Source: Cyanobacteriota bacterium (GTDB taxonomy: Bacteria > Cyanobacteriota > Cyanobacteriia > PCC-6307 > Cyanobiaceae). From it: 64,000 bases of DNA. The stretch lies in NCBI GenBank assembly GCA_026389315.1, contig JAPLIC010000065.1:1-64000 (forward strand). Direction: 5' to 3'. Of the stretch, positions 8,340 through 16,769 are shown in pieces (the first letter of the stretch is position 1; every line of letters starts with the position of its first letter). Position numbers and translations under genes: made by a program. Below the pieces are notes generated by a model. That model had not been told where the DNA came from and made no database searches. It saw only the letters and a program-made list of their open reading frames with translations.

Positions 8340-9227
8340 ATGGCCCCTCCCTCCGGCTCCCCCTTCAGCCAGCCCCCCCGGCCCGCCGGAACCTGGGCCC
8401 AGCTCTGGCTCGGGGGGGGGACAGCAGCGGTCTGGATTTCCCTGCTCCTGGCGGATTCCCTCCCCTGGGCGTCCACCGCAACAGCACCTGCTTCCTTGAT
8501 GGCCCCGGCCGCTGGACCCAGTGTCACCTCGCTGCCCCAGCCCCTGGTGGCCGGCCTGGCCCCCCAGCCCCTGGTGGCCGGCCTGGCCCCCGCGCCCGCG
8601 CCCCTGAGGGCGGGCCCCAACCCCTGGCTGGACAACGAGCGCCCCGAGGCGAACGAGCGCCCCGAGGCCAGCCAGAGCTTTGAGGCCAGCCCCAGCGATC
8701 CCTCGCCTGCCCAGCGGGTCGAGACCGCCACGCCCAAGGAACTCGCCACGCCGGTCTTCGAACCGGCAGCGACCCGCCAGCATCCCCTGCCCGGCTCCCT
8801 GCTGCTGGGAGGCCCCCTCAACCTGGCCAGCCTCAACGAGAAATCGATGGTGCCCGCAGCCCGCGTCGAGCAGGCATTGCGCGCCACCGCCGCCGACCGG
8901 CTGTCGGCTGTGCCCCATCACTGGCGGCCCACCATGGAGGCCCTGATCCAAACGAGCGCCCCGGGGAAAAACCAGGTGTTGCCCGCCGAGGTGGTGCACC
9001 TGCCGGCGCCCCATCTCCAGACGCCAGAGGAATATCCCCTGGCGATGAAATCCGATGGGGTGGCCGAAACAACCGTGACCCCATCCGCCCCCTCCCGCCA
9101 GGCCCTGGAACGCTGGGCCCAACGCCAAAGCCCCACCCCCGAAGGCAGCGTGCGACCCGTGATGGTGGTGCTAGAACCCATGGCCGCCGCCGAGCCACAG
9201 CCAACTGGCCAATCCGCAGAGGAGTAG
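8340..9227 (+). CDS. unrecognised proline/alanine-rich protein, single membrane anchor
   Basis: I do not recognise this 295-residue protein. One hydrophobic segment near residues 20-42 could anchor it in the inner membrane with the rest outside, or act as a signal. Residues 58-90 contain two direct copies of PQPLVAGLA and lead into Pro/Ala-rich sequence; NERPEA is also repeated. The C-terminal half is soluble-looking without a known motif. The start ATG lies 2 bp after the wza stop, so a role in assembly or export of the same polysaccharide is a reasonable inference from context only. Codon use looks normal for the window. Confidence 0.65.
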   Translation: MAPPSGSPFSQPPRPAGTWAQLWLGGGTAAVWISLLLADSLPWASTATAPASLMAPAAGPSVTSLPQPLVAGLAPQPLVAGLAPAPAPLRAGPNPWLDNERPEANERPEASQSFEASPSDPSPAQRVETATPKELATPVFEPAATRQHPLPGSLLLGGPLNLASLNEKSMVPAARVEQALRATAADRLSAVPHHWRPTMEALIQTSAPGKNQVLPAEVVHLPAPHLQTPEEYPLAMKSDGVAETTVTPSAPSRQALERWAQRQSPTPEGSVRPVMVVLEPMAAAEPQPTGQSAEE

Positions 9228-9387
9228 GGGGTCAGTGTCCTCGAAAGTGTTCCTATGGAAAGGTAGCTTGAGAAAGGCTTCCCTACCGCAGGCCGAAATA
9301 TTAGACGTAGGGTCCAGCAAGTTCGGTTCAGCGCCAAATTAGATCATGGTTTTATGGCAAATCAATTTGGTAGGTCTGATTGCCCAC

Positions 9388-9418
9388 AAAAAAACCCAGC
9401 TTGACTAGCAAGCTGGGT
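9388..9418 (-). terminator. rho-independent terminator for the PEP-CTERM-like gene
   Basis: ACCCAGCTTG (9394-9403) pairs perfectly with CAAGCTGGGT (9409-9418) around a 5-nt loop. On the minus strand the hairpin is followed by a run of seven T (A7 at 9388-9394 on the plus strand). It sits 50 bp beyond the stop at 9468. Confidence 0.9.
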
Positions 9419-9467
9419 GGAGAATAGTGGTTTGGAATAATCAGTGGCTAGCCGGATCAAACCAAGC

Positions 9468-10241
9468 TCACATGGGAAAGGAAATTCGTTTTCTCAGACG
9501 GCGCGTCCAGGAGAATGCGGCAACTGCACCAAGCAAAGGCAGGGGGCCTGGAACTGCCGGAGGTGGAGGAGAAAAAGACATATTGGCATTAAACCATCCG
9601 TTGTTTCCTATTGTAGAGATATCAGTTATAGGAATTTCAGGGAAGAGGGTATCAGTAGCATCAGTAAAGCCATTTCCAGCAATCTGAATTCTAGAATCAA
9701 AAGATACAGAACCGGTAGAATCAACAAATTGAGGTAAGATGTTACCAGAAGTACCAGAAAAATTTCCGATCGTTGAGATCACATAACCTTTAGTACCTGA
9801 AGGATCAGCCCCCGCCTGAGAAGTGTCCGGAAGGAAGAGTGAGCCTCCAGCAATGGTCTGCCAATAATAGTTGTATTGGAGCGTATAGGGAGTACCTTGG
9901 ACAAAGGTAGCTTGGGCCTTTAAAGTGTAATCAACAGGGTTACTTCCACTATTAATATAAGACCATAGTTTTACCGTGTAACTTGTATTATTCCCCCATC
10001 CAAGATCACCAGCAAAGCCGAGGGCATCAAGGTAGACGTCGCTGGCAGTATCAAAGAAAAAGCCGTAAGACGAAATTGGAGGGGCTGCTGTTGAATTACC
10101 TAGAACTGGATTGGTTGTAGTGTAAGACGGGATAAAGGCTTTCGCTTGCTGAGGCAGTAGAGAGCCTGCAAATACAATTCCACTCAGCGTTGCTGCTGAA
10201 ATGGAAGATTTTGAAAATAGTCGAAGTGTGGGATGATTCAT
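9468..10241 (-). CDS. secreted PEP-CTERM-like surface protein of unknown function
   Basis: The 257-residue product has a signal peptide ending near QQAKA (residue about 35) and a Thr/Ser/Asn/Gly-rich body with many aromatic residues. It ends in VPGPLPLLGAVAAFSW followed by RRLRKR. This Pro-rich box, hydrophobic helix and basic tail resembles the cyanobacterial PEP-CTERM sorting signal that an exosortase removes during anchoring or release of surface proteins. The body shows no enzyme motif. The gene is single, with its own terminator, and its AT content is higher than that of its neighbours. Position next to exopolysaccharide export genes fits the known association of PEP-CTERM proteins with EPS producers. 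Confidence 0.75.
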   Translation of the reverse strand: MNHPTLRLFSKSSISAATLSGIVFAGSLLPQQAKAFIPSYTTTNPVLGNSTAAPPISSYGFFFDTASDVYLDALGFAGDLGWGNNTSYTVKLWSYINSGSNPVDYTLKAQATFVQGTPYTLQYNYYWQTIAGGSLFLPDTSQAGADPSGTKGYVISTIGNFSGTSGNILPQFVDSTGSVSFDSRIQIAGNGFTDATDTLFPEIPITDISTIGNNGWFNANMSFSPPPPAVPGPLPLLGAVAAFSWTRRLRKRISFPM

Positions 10242-10307
10242 TGGGGAGGTTGTGAGGATGTTGAGAACAACAAAGTAATTGAAAAAACTTAATAGGCTAA
10301 TATTTTA

Positions 10308-10589
10308 TTAGGGATTGGTGCTGTTATTGGGAGTGGTGGGTACGGCTGGGGGATTAGTAAAGGAAGGTGGGGTAGGATTACTGCCAAAATTTCCACTATT
10401 TTGAGCCACTACCCCAGGAGAGGGACGGGGAACGGGGGTTGGGTTAGTGGGGACCGATGGTGGAGTGGCAGCTCCGGGACCAGGAGGTCTTTGGGGACGG
10501 TTGGGAGCAGAAGTGGCAGGCAGGGCAGTCAAGGCTATCGCTGAGAGAACGGCGAGAGAGCCAGCAATCGAAAAAGTGTTCTTAAACAC
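10308..10589 (-). CDS. small secreted proline-rich protein, unknown
   Basis: This 93-residue product has a clear signal peptide (AGSLAVLSAIALTALPATSA) followed by about 65 residues rich in Pro, Thr, Asn and Ser with no cysteines. The start is GTG at 10589. No family is recognised. The composition suggests an extended extracellular or periplasmic polypeptide. It lies 66 bp upstream of the PEP-CTERM-like gene on the same strand and may share its transcript. Confidence 0.55.
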   Translation of the reverse strand: MFKNTFSIAGSLAVLSAIALTALPATSAPNRPQRPPGPGAATPPSVPTNPTPVPRPSPGVVAQNSGNFGSNPTPPSFTNPPAVPTTPNNSTNP

Positions 10590-10648
10590 AATTTTGAAAT
10601 GGATTAACTAAATAATATCATAGCATGGAAGCCCCGTCAGAGATTTTT

Positions 10649-11635
10649 CTATTTTGTGACAAAGCCATTTCTCAAACTGTCCCCCCAGCCGACGGTGAGC
10701 ACCCCAACCGTGCCCCATGGTGTGATACTGCCCACATCGGCCGCCGTCAGATTCACAAAGATCGGCACGGTGCGAAAGGGAATCCAGGAGAGCATCAAGT
10801 TGGTGCTGCGGCCGCTCACACCCACCGAAAAGCCGAGGTTGTCGAGCAGTTCCACCCCGGCAGCCCCAAACATCGCACTGCTGCTGAGTTGGAAGTTACT
10901 TTCGATGGCTGCAAAGCTGCTGCCCCCTCCCCCCAGGGTGAGCTGCACCAATCGGGGGGGGTTTGTTGGCCCCCTGCGCTGGGGCAGGGCGGCCGTGATC
11001 GCTCCATAGCCATTGATCGGCTGCGGGTTGGCCTCCGTTCCATAGGAGTAGGCATCGATCACCCCACCGGCCACCCCTAGCTGAAGGTTGGGGGTGTTCA
11101 CCAGCAGACGGCCCACGGAGGCGCCAAACGCGCCGTTGGCATTAAGGTTTTTGAAACTACCAACGCCCAAGAACACATCCACCCCCACAAGCTTTTCCGG
11201 ATCTCCAAGGGCAAAACCCATGTTGAAGGAGGCATCAATATCTGGCCGGAGATTGCCCGCCGTGCCAGCGGAGGCGGAAAGAAAGTAATCCCCCCAGCCG
11301 CCCACGAAGCCCGTTGGCAACCCTCCGCCCAGGGAGGGACGGATCAAATAGGCGGGGCGGATGGGCGCCGCCGCCACCTGCGCATCAGCCGGCAGGGTGG
11401 CGTCCGCCTGGGCTGTGCCGGCGACCTGCCGCTGCAGCACAGCCGTCTGCGTCGGGATCACGCTGGATCGGGGGGCCGCAACCTCCGGCCCAGCAACCAG
11501 CCGCCAACGGGGAGCCGTGGACTCCCGGGTGTTCACAGTGTCTGCCCGAGCCTCCAGCCGATCTGCCGCCAAGGGCAACATCAAGCAGAACAGCAGCAGT
11601 GGCAAAGGCCGAGCCACAGAATGCCCGCTCTCCAA
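10649..11635 (-). CDS. secreted protein of unknown function, possibly outer-membrane beta-structured
   Basis: The product is up to 328 residues with a signal peptide (RPLPLLLFCLMLPLAADRLEA). From residue 110 on it is rich in Gly and alternating hydrophobic residues (GGWGDYFLSASAGTAG, VDVFLGVGSF, LQLGVAGGVIDAYSYG), as in porin-like or autotransporter-like beta structures. It ends in aromatic/basic NGFVTK rather than a canonical terminal Phe. The start may be TTG at 11635 or GTG at 11617. I do not recognise the family. It lies alone between the small secreted gene and the GMC oxidoreductase. Confidence 0.6.
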   Translation of the reverse strand: MESGHSVARPLPLLLFCLMLPLAADRLEARADTVNTRESTAPRWRLVAGPEVAAPRSSVIPTQTAVLQRQVAGTAQADATLPADAQVAAAPIRPAYLIRPSLGGGLPTGFVGGWGDYFLSASAGTAGNLRPDIDASFNMGFALGDPEKLVGVDVFLGVGSFKNLNANGAFGASVGRLLVNTPNLQLGVAGGVIDAYSYGTEANPQPINGYGAITAALPQRRGPTNPPRLVQLTLGGGGSSFAAIESNFQLSSSAMFGAAGVELLDNLGFSVGVSGRSTNLMLSWIPFRTVPIFVNLTAADVGSITPWGTVGVLTVGWGDSLRNGFVTK

Positions 11636-11879
11636 GGGATGACGGAACCTTAACGTGCTTCAGGGAAGCTGGACACCACAGATGGTGGTAGCAAAGGCTC
11701 AAAACAAGCACAATCCAACAATCAAGGCGTGCTGGACGGCAAGCCCAACGGCATGTGCTAAAGCAGGGCAGAAGGAGCCTGCGGGACTTCGAGTTGGGGA
11801 ACAAAAGCCTGCTGGAAGCCGGTGGGGGGCCCGCGCACCAATCTCGGGGGTGTCAGGGGGTTGAGGGCGGCGCTGCCCG

Positions 11880-13403
11880 TCAGCCCAAGACCCCCGCAAT
11901 CGCCTGACCAATCCGCAAGGCATTGGCCACCACCGTCAGCCCGGGCCCTACGGCCGGGCAACCTGGGAAAAGACTGGCGTCGGCGATCCAGAGGTTGGCC
12001 AGTTCATGGCAGCGGCCCTCCAGGGACACCACCGAGGTGGCCGGGTCTGAGCCCATGCGGCAGGTGCCGCAGCTGAAGCCCATCACGCTCAGGGGGGCCT
12101 CGCCACGGGGATAGATGGGCGCGCGTTGCACCACCGTGGTGTCGGGATCGTTTTCGACCCTTTGCATGACATCCAGCCAGCGGTAGACGAGGCGGTCGTG
12201 GGCTTCGCGGTTGTTGGCCAGGTAGTTGATCACTACCCGCTCACCGCGCAGGCTGACGCGATTGTCGGCATCGGGGCTGACGGCGCTGGACACCCACCAG
12301 CTGACGGAACGATCGGCCAGCCATTCGAGCGCCCCATCCGGCAGCAGGCGACTCACCAGGGAGAGCACCGGCGGGGATTCGGCAAACAGGGGGTCTTGGA
12401 GCACACCGCCGCCGCCCCTGACGGCCCCCAGGGCATAGCTCACATTGCGATCGCCGCCATGGAAATCCAGCACCCCCAAGGCCGGGCCATAACGGCCGGA
12501 ATGGGCCTTGCTGGCCCTTTGCAGCATCGCCGTCAGTTGGGGGCGCATCAAATGGCGACCGACCTGGTCGGAGCCATTGGCCAATCCCTGGGGGTGGGCA
12601 TCGCTGGCCGATCGCAACAGGATCACGGCGCTGCCGATGGCGCCCGCCGCCAGCACCACCTGGTGGGCCTTAAACAACCAGCGCTGCTGGCCGATCTGGG
12701 CCTCGACGCCACGCACTTCGCCGCCGCCCGCATCGGTGTGCAGCATCAGCACCCGGGCCCCCTGGCGCAGTTCAAAGCCGGCCTGGCCCAGGGCCCGATC
12801 GACGCCAAACAGTTCGGCATCGCCGGAGGGATCCTGCGCCGACTCACTAACGCTCAACGGCAGCCGGTAGGGGTGCAGCCCTTGGCGCTCAAGAGCCGCC
12901 CGCAATGCCACCTGGAATGGCTGCACCGGCTGGGCGCCAAAGGGTTGGCCAGCCTCGCCATGGACCCGATACAGCGCCTCCGCCTGGCCATACCAGGGTT
13001 CCAGATCGTCGTAGCGCAGCTGCCAATCGGGGCCGGTGCCCTCCTGCATCGGCAGGCCGATGAATTCTTCGGGCAACATCCGCTCCAGCACCCCGCCCCA
13101 GATCTTGGTGTTGCCCCCCAGGGCCTCCACCATCTGGGGGGCGAAGGGATCACCGTCGGTGCCGATCCATTCCTGGTCCGGGTGATAACGCTGGCGCCGG
13201 AACAGGTCGATGTCGGCCACGTTCTGATCCGCAAGCGCCAACCCCGTCCCCTGCTCCAGCAACAGCACCTTGCGGCCCGCCGTCGCCAGGGCGCCCGCCA
13301 TGGTGCCGCCACCGGCCCCACTGCCAATGATCAGCACATCAAAAAGCCGCTCGTCGATGACCATGGCGCCGGGGGATTTGGGGGTGTCGCCGGGGTGGGT
13401 CAT
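11880..13403 (-). CDS. GMC-family FAD oxidoreductase
   Basis: The 507-residue protein opens with an ADP-binding fold (DVLIIGSGAGGGTMAGALA) and has the GMC C-terminal signature region with GFSCGTCRMG and IADASLFPG near the end. GMC enzymes oxidise alcohols, sugars or sterols with FAD. The substrate here is unknown. The ATG at 13403 overlaps the ctaE stop as ATGA, which favours it over the longer frame to 13445 and implies translational coupling. It is the last gene of the terminal oxidase operon and could feed electrons into the same membrane pool, but that is inference. Confidence 0.85.
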   Translation of the reverse strand: MTHPGDTPKSPGAMVIDERLFDVLIIGSGAGGGTMAGALATAGRKVLLLEQGTGLALADQNVADIDLFRRQRYHPDQEWIGTDGDPFAPQMVEALGGNTKIWGGVLERMLPEEFIGLPMQEGTGPDWQLRYDDLEPWYGQAEALYRVHGEAGQPFGAQPVQPFQVALRAALERQGLHPYRLPLSVSESAQDPSGDAELFGVDRALGQAGFELRQGARVLMLHTDAGGGEVRGVEAQIGQQRWLFKAHQVVLAAGAIGSAVILLRSASDAHPQGLANGSDQVGRHLMRPQLTAMLQRASKAHSGRYGPALGVLDFHGGDRNVSYALGAVRGGGGVLQDPLFAESPPVLSLVSRLLPDGALEWLADRSVSWWVSSAVSPDADNRVSLRGERVVINYLANNREAHDRLVYRWLDVMQRVENDPDTTVVQRAPIYPRGEAPLSVMGFSCGTCRMGSDPATSVVSLEGRCHELANLWIADASLFPGCPAVGPGLTVVANALRIGQAIAGVLG

Positions 13404-14053
13404 CGCCGCTGCCAGACGTAGGTGAGCACAAACAACACCACCCAAATCACATCGACGAAATGCCAGAACAACGACACCGCCACCACCCCCTTGCCCTCCG
13501 GCAGCACCAGGCCAGGTCGCAACGAGCGCACCAGGAAAAAGGCCATCAGGGCCAGGCCCGTCAGCACATGCAGCCCATGGAAGCCGGTGAGCAGGTAAAA
13601 GCTGGCTCCAAACACTCCGCTAGCGAGGCCAAAGGGCAAGTGCTGCCATTCGATCGCCTGGCCCACCACGAAATAGGTTCCCATCGCCATCGTCAGCAGC
13701 CACCAGGCGCGAAATTCGCCCAAGCGCTGCCGGTGCAGGGCCCGCTCCGCCAGCCAGATCACCAGCGAACTGCTCACCAACACCACCGTGTTGATCAGGG
13801 GCTCGCGCACCTCCAAGCCTTCGACCCCGGCGGGCAACCACAGGGGCGCACTGCTTTTGAAAACGGCATAGCCCACAAACAGGGCCAGGAAGATAAGGCT
13901 TTCGGAGGCCAGGAAAATCACAAACCCTGTCAGGGTGTGGTCGGGGTGGGCGCCGTGGGCGTGGCTGGGGCCGGGATCGTGCTCGGGCCCGATGGGGCTT
14001 GGCAGGGCCGGGGTGCCCGGGGGGGTGGCGGCTGGCTGGGAGAGGGAGGTCAT
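13400..14053 (-). CDS. ctaE: cytochrome c oxidase subunit III family protein (alternative oxidase ctaE)
   Basis: This 217-residue membrane protein has five hydrophobic segments and the subunit III pattern (GFVIFLASESLIFLALFVGY, GFHGLHVLTGLALM, WHFVDVIWVVLFVLTYVW). Subunit III stabilises the catalytic subunit and helps proton entry. It begins 4 bp after ctaD and its stop overlaps the GMC oxidoreductase start. The N-terminus is His/Pro-rich. Confidence 0.92.
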   Translation of the reverse strand: MTSLSQPAATPPGTPALPSPIGPEHDPGPSHAHGAHPDHTLTGFVIFLASESLIFLALFVGYAVFKSSAPLWLPAGVEGLEVREPLINTVVLVSSSLVIWLAERALHRQRLGEFRAWWLLTMAMGTYFVVGQAIEWQHLPFGLASGVFGASFYLLTGFHGLHVLTGLALMAFFLVRSLRPGLVLPEGKGVVAVSLFWHFVDVIWVVLFVLTYVWQRR

Positions 14054-14057
14054 GGTT

Positions 14058-15761
14058 TCAGGTCTGCAGTGCCCGACGCTCGAAGCGCTCCTGGTCTTCG
14101 ACCAAGGGCCGGCCCAAGCCGTAGCCGTAGGGGCCGCTGATCACGGTGGGCACATCCTCTTCGAAATTCTCGGCGGGAGGGGGAGAAGGCAGCAACCACT
14201 CCAGGCCGATGGCATTCCAGGGGTTGGGTGGCGCCTTGGGGCCCCTTACCCAACTGCTGACAATATTGAGCAGGAAGGGAATGGTGGCCACCCCCAACAG
14301 AAAGGCCCCCAAACTGGCCAGCACATTGGCGCTGGCAAATTCGGGGTCGTAGGAGGCCACCCGCCGGGGCATGCCCATCAGCCCGGCCCAGTGCATCGGC
14401 AGAAAATTAAGGGTGCTGCCAATGAAAGTAAGAATGAAATGCAATTTACCCAGGCCTTCATAATACATGCGGCCGGTAAACTTAGGGAACCAGTGATAGA
14501 TGGCAGCGAAAACACCAAAGGTAATCATATTAAAAATCACGTAATGGAAATGGCCGACCACAAAATAGGTATTGCCGACATGGATATCCACAGGCACCGT
14601 CGCCAGCATCACACCGGTAATGCCGGCAAAAATAAAGTTGAATAGCCCCGCCAGGCAAAACAGCATCGGCGTCGACAGGCGGATGCTGCCGCGCCACAGC
14701 GTGGCGATCCAGGCAAACACCTTGATTCCCGTTGGCACGGCGATCAACATCGTCGTCACCATGAAGACATTGCGCATCCACTGGGGAGTGCCGCTATAAA
14801 ACATGTGATGAACCCAAACAATCAGGCTCAGTACGGTGATTGCAAACGAGGCGATCGCTACGACCTTATAACCAAACAATGGTTTACGGGCATAGACCGG
14901 AAACAATTCAGAAAAGACGCCGAAAATCGGCAATGCCATTACATAGACGGCCGGATGGGAGTAGAACCAGAAGAAATGTTGATACAGCATCGGATCGCCA
15001 CCCCCTTCCGGCTTGAAGAAACTGGTGCCAAAACTGAGATCAAACAGCAGCATCACAGCCCCCGCCGTCAACACCGGCAACCCCATCAGCTGAATCAACT
15101 GGGCCGCCAGGGCTGTCCAGCAAAAAATCGGCATCTTGAACCAGCCCATGCCCGGGGCACGCATCCGAATAATTGTGGTGCAGAAATTCACCGCCCCCAT
15201 AATCGAACTAACGCCCGACACGGCGACGGCCAGGATCCAGAGCAGTTGACCATTGAGGGCATGGCCGAGGGGGTTTTGGGTGCTGAGGGGCGGATAGGCC
15301 CACCACCCGGACCCAGATGGACCACCGGGGACCAGAAAGCTGGCCATCAAAATCACCCCAAAGACCGGAAACAACCAGAAGGCCAAGGCGTTGAGCCGGG
15401 GGAAGGCCATATCCGGCGCTCCGATCATCGGTGGAATCAACAGGTTGTTAAAGCCATTGAGAACCGGAAACAGAAATAGGAACAGCATCACCGTTCCATG
15501 CATCGTATAAAGACCATTATAAACCGTTGGATCGACAAGATCCGCCGGTGGTGTAATCAACTCCCCCCGCATGATCATGGCCAACAGGCCACCCACTAGC
15601 AAAAACAATAGGGCGACAGCGATATACTGAATTCCAATCACCTTGGCGTCGGTGTTAAAGCTGAAGTAACGCCGCCAGCTTCCCGGAGACCCCGGTAGAG
15701 GCGGGGGTTCTTTGAGCATCCGGGGATCAAAACTGGGGCTGGTGGTGGAGGAAGAGGCCAT
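14058..15761 (-). CDS. ctaD: heme-copper oxidase subunit I, A2 type (alternative oxidase ctaD)
   Basis: The 567-residue protein has the 12-helix layout of subunit I. Visible metal ligands include the low-spin heme His in TMHGTVMLF, the CuB His in YSHPAVY and the His pair in WVHHMF. The heme His residues lie in VGHFHYV. The Glu of the canonical HPEVY motif is Ala, and the preceding residues are Tyr-Ser, the YSHPxV signature of A2-type oxidases. Together with a CuA-less subunit II this identifies the cyanobacterial alternative respiratory terminal oxidase, thought to take electrons from quinol rather than cytochrome c. It reduces O2 to water and acts as an electron sink. Confidence 0.92.
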   Translation of the reverse strand: MASSSTTSPSFDPRMLKEPPPLPGSPGSWRRYFSFNTDAKVIGIQYIAVALLFLLVGGLLAMIMRGELITPPADLVDPTVYNGLYTMHGTVMLFLFLFPVLNGFNNLLIPPMIGAPDMAFPRLNALAFWLFPVFGVILMASFLVPGGPSGSGWWAYPPLSTQNPLGHALNGQLLWILAVAVSGVSSIMGAVNFCTTIIRMRAPGMGWFKMPIFCWTALAAQLIQLMGLPVLTAGAVMLLFDLSFGTSFFKPEGGGDPMLYQHFFWFYSHPAVYVMALPIFGVFSELFPVYARKPLFGYKVVAIASFAITVLSLIVWVHHMFYSGTPQWMRNVFMVTTMLIAVPTGIKVFAWIATLWRGSIRLSTPMLFCLAGLFNFIFAGITGVMLATVPVDIHVGNTYFVVGHFHYVIFNMITFGVFAAIYHWFPKFTGRMYYEGLGKLHFILTFIGSTLNFLPMHWAGLMGMPRRVASYDPEFASANVLASLGAFLLGVATIPFLLNIVSSWVRGPKAPPNPWNAIGLEWLLPSPPPAENFEEDVPTVISGPYGYGLGRPLVEDQERFERRALQT

Positions 15762-15764
15762 GGA

Positions 15765-16769
15765 TCAAGCTTCGTGGGTGTTCTGGGGATCGAGCGAAAC
15801 GTTGACCTCAGGGGGCGGTGCCGGCGGCACCGTGGCCCAACCCCTGTTTCCCTTGGCCAGCCGCTGTTGCCAGAGATCATTGGCCGCATTGAAACTGGGC
15901 CGCAGTGGCGCCCGTTCTGCCGCCGCTAGCCAGGCCGCAAAATCCGCCCCGCTTTCGACGACCACATCGGTCTGGTTCGTGGCGAAGTAGCCACCGGAAA
16001 ACATCGAATCCCGCAGCCGATAGCGCCCCTGCCTGGAGGGCGTGAGGCGGTAATCAATGACGCTGCCGGGGATCAGATCCTGTTTGAGGCGGAAGGCGGG
16101 GATATAAAAGCCATGCAGCACATCCATGGAGATGAGCCGAAAGTGGATGGGTCGATCTACGGGTAAATGCAGCTCGCTGCTGCGCACGCCGGAGGGGTAG
16201 ATGAATTCCCAGGACCACTGGCGGGCGATCACCTGAATCGGGCCGATCTCGGTGTTGTCTGGGCTGATGGGCAAAAGGCCCGTGGCGATGGGCAAAGTGC
16301 CCGTGGCAATAGGCAAGGAGCCCGTGGCCATCGGCGCGGACGCAGTGGCCGTGGGCGCCGCCGTGGCCAGGCGTTGCTTGCCCCCCAGGGTGGCCAGGGT
16401 GCGGTTGATGCCAATGGTGTGCCAGGCAATGGCTAACACCACCAGCAGGGGGACGAGCGTCCAAATGATTTCCAGGCTGAGATTGCCCTCGATCGGGTCG
16501 CCATCATCAAGGTCGTATTTGGGCGCACGGTTGAACAGCAAGGTCCAGGCGATCACCGCCGAACAACCCACCAAAATGAAGGTGCCAATCCCTGTCTCCA
16601 GGGCAAACAGATTGTCCACGTAGGGGGCGGCCGTTGAGGCCTGCACCGGCAGCCAGTGGTAGGACTGCTGTGCCATCGTCCAGCTGGCCAGGGCATCGAG
16701 CCCAAGCCCGGCGGCCACCAGCACAAGGCTGGGTCCGGCGGAGGACTGGCGGCGGCCCGTCCTGGTCAT
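15765..16769 (-). CDS. ctaC: oxidase subunit II lacking CuA ligands (ARTO-type ctaC)
   Basis: The 334-residue product has two N-terminal membrane helices (about 10-35 and 55-80) and a periplasmic cupredoxin domain. DVLHGFYIPAFRLKQDLIPG is the family hallmark. Where CuA subunits have CxxxCxxxHxxM, this protein reads RDSMFSGGYFATN, so both Cys, the His and the Met are replaced. CuA is therefore absent, as described for the cyanobacterial alternative oxidase. Between helix 2 and the cupredoxin domain lies an unusual insert with three 7-residue repeats (ATGxLPI) encoded by 21-bp repeats at about 16264-16338. The ATG at 16769 overlaps the upstream stop as ATGA, which fixes the start. Confidence 0.9.
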   Translation of the reverse strand: MTRTGRRQSSAGPSLVLVAAGLGLDALASWTMAQQSYHWLPVQASTAAPYVDNLFALETGIGTFILVGCSAVIAWTLLFNRAPKYDLDDGDPIEGNLSLEIIWTLVPLLVVLAIAWHTIGINRTLATLGGKQRLATAAPTATASAPMATGSLPIATGTLPIATGLLPISPDNTEIGPIQVIARQWSWEFIYPSGVRSSELHLPVDRPIHFRLISMDVLHGFYIPAFRLKQDLIPGSVIDYRLTPSRQGRYRLRDSMFSGGYFATNQTDVVVESGADFAAWLAAAERAPLRPSFNAANDLWQQRLAKGNRGWATVPPAPPPEVNVSLDPQNTHEA

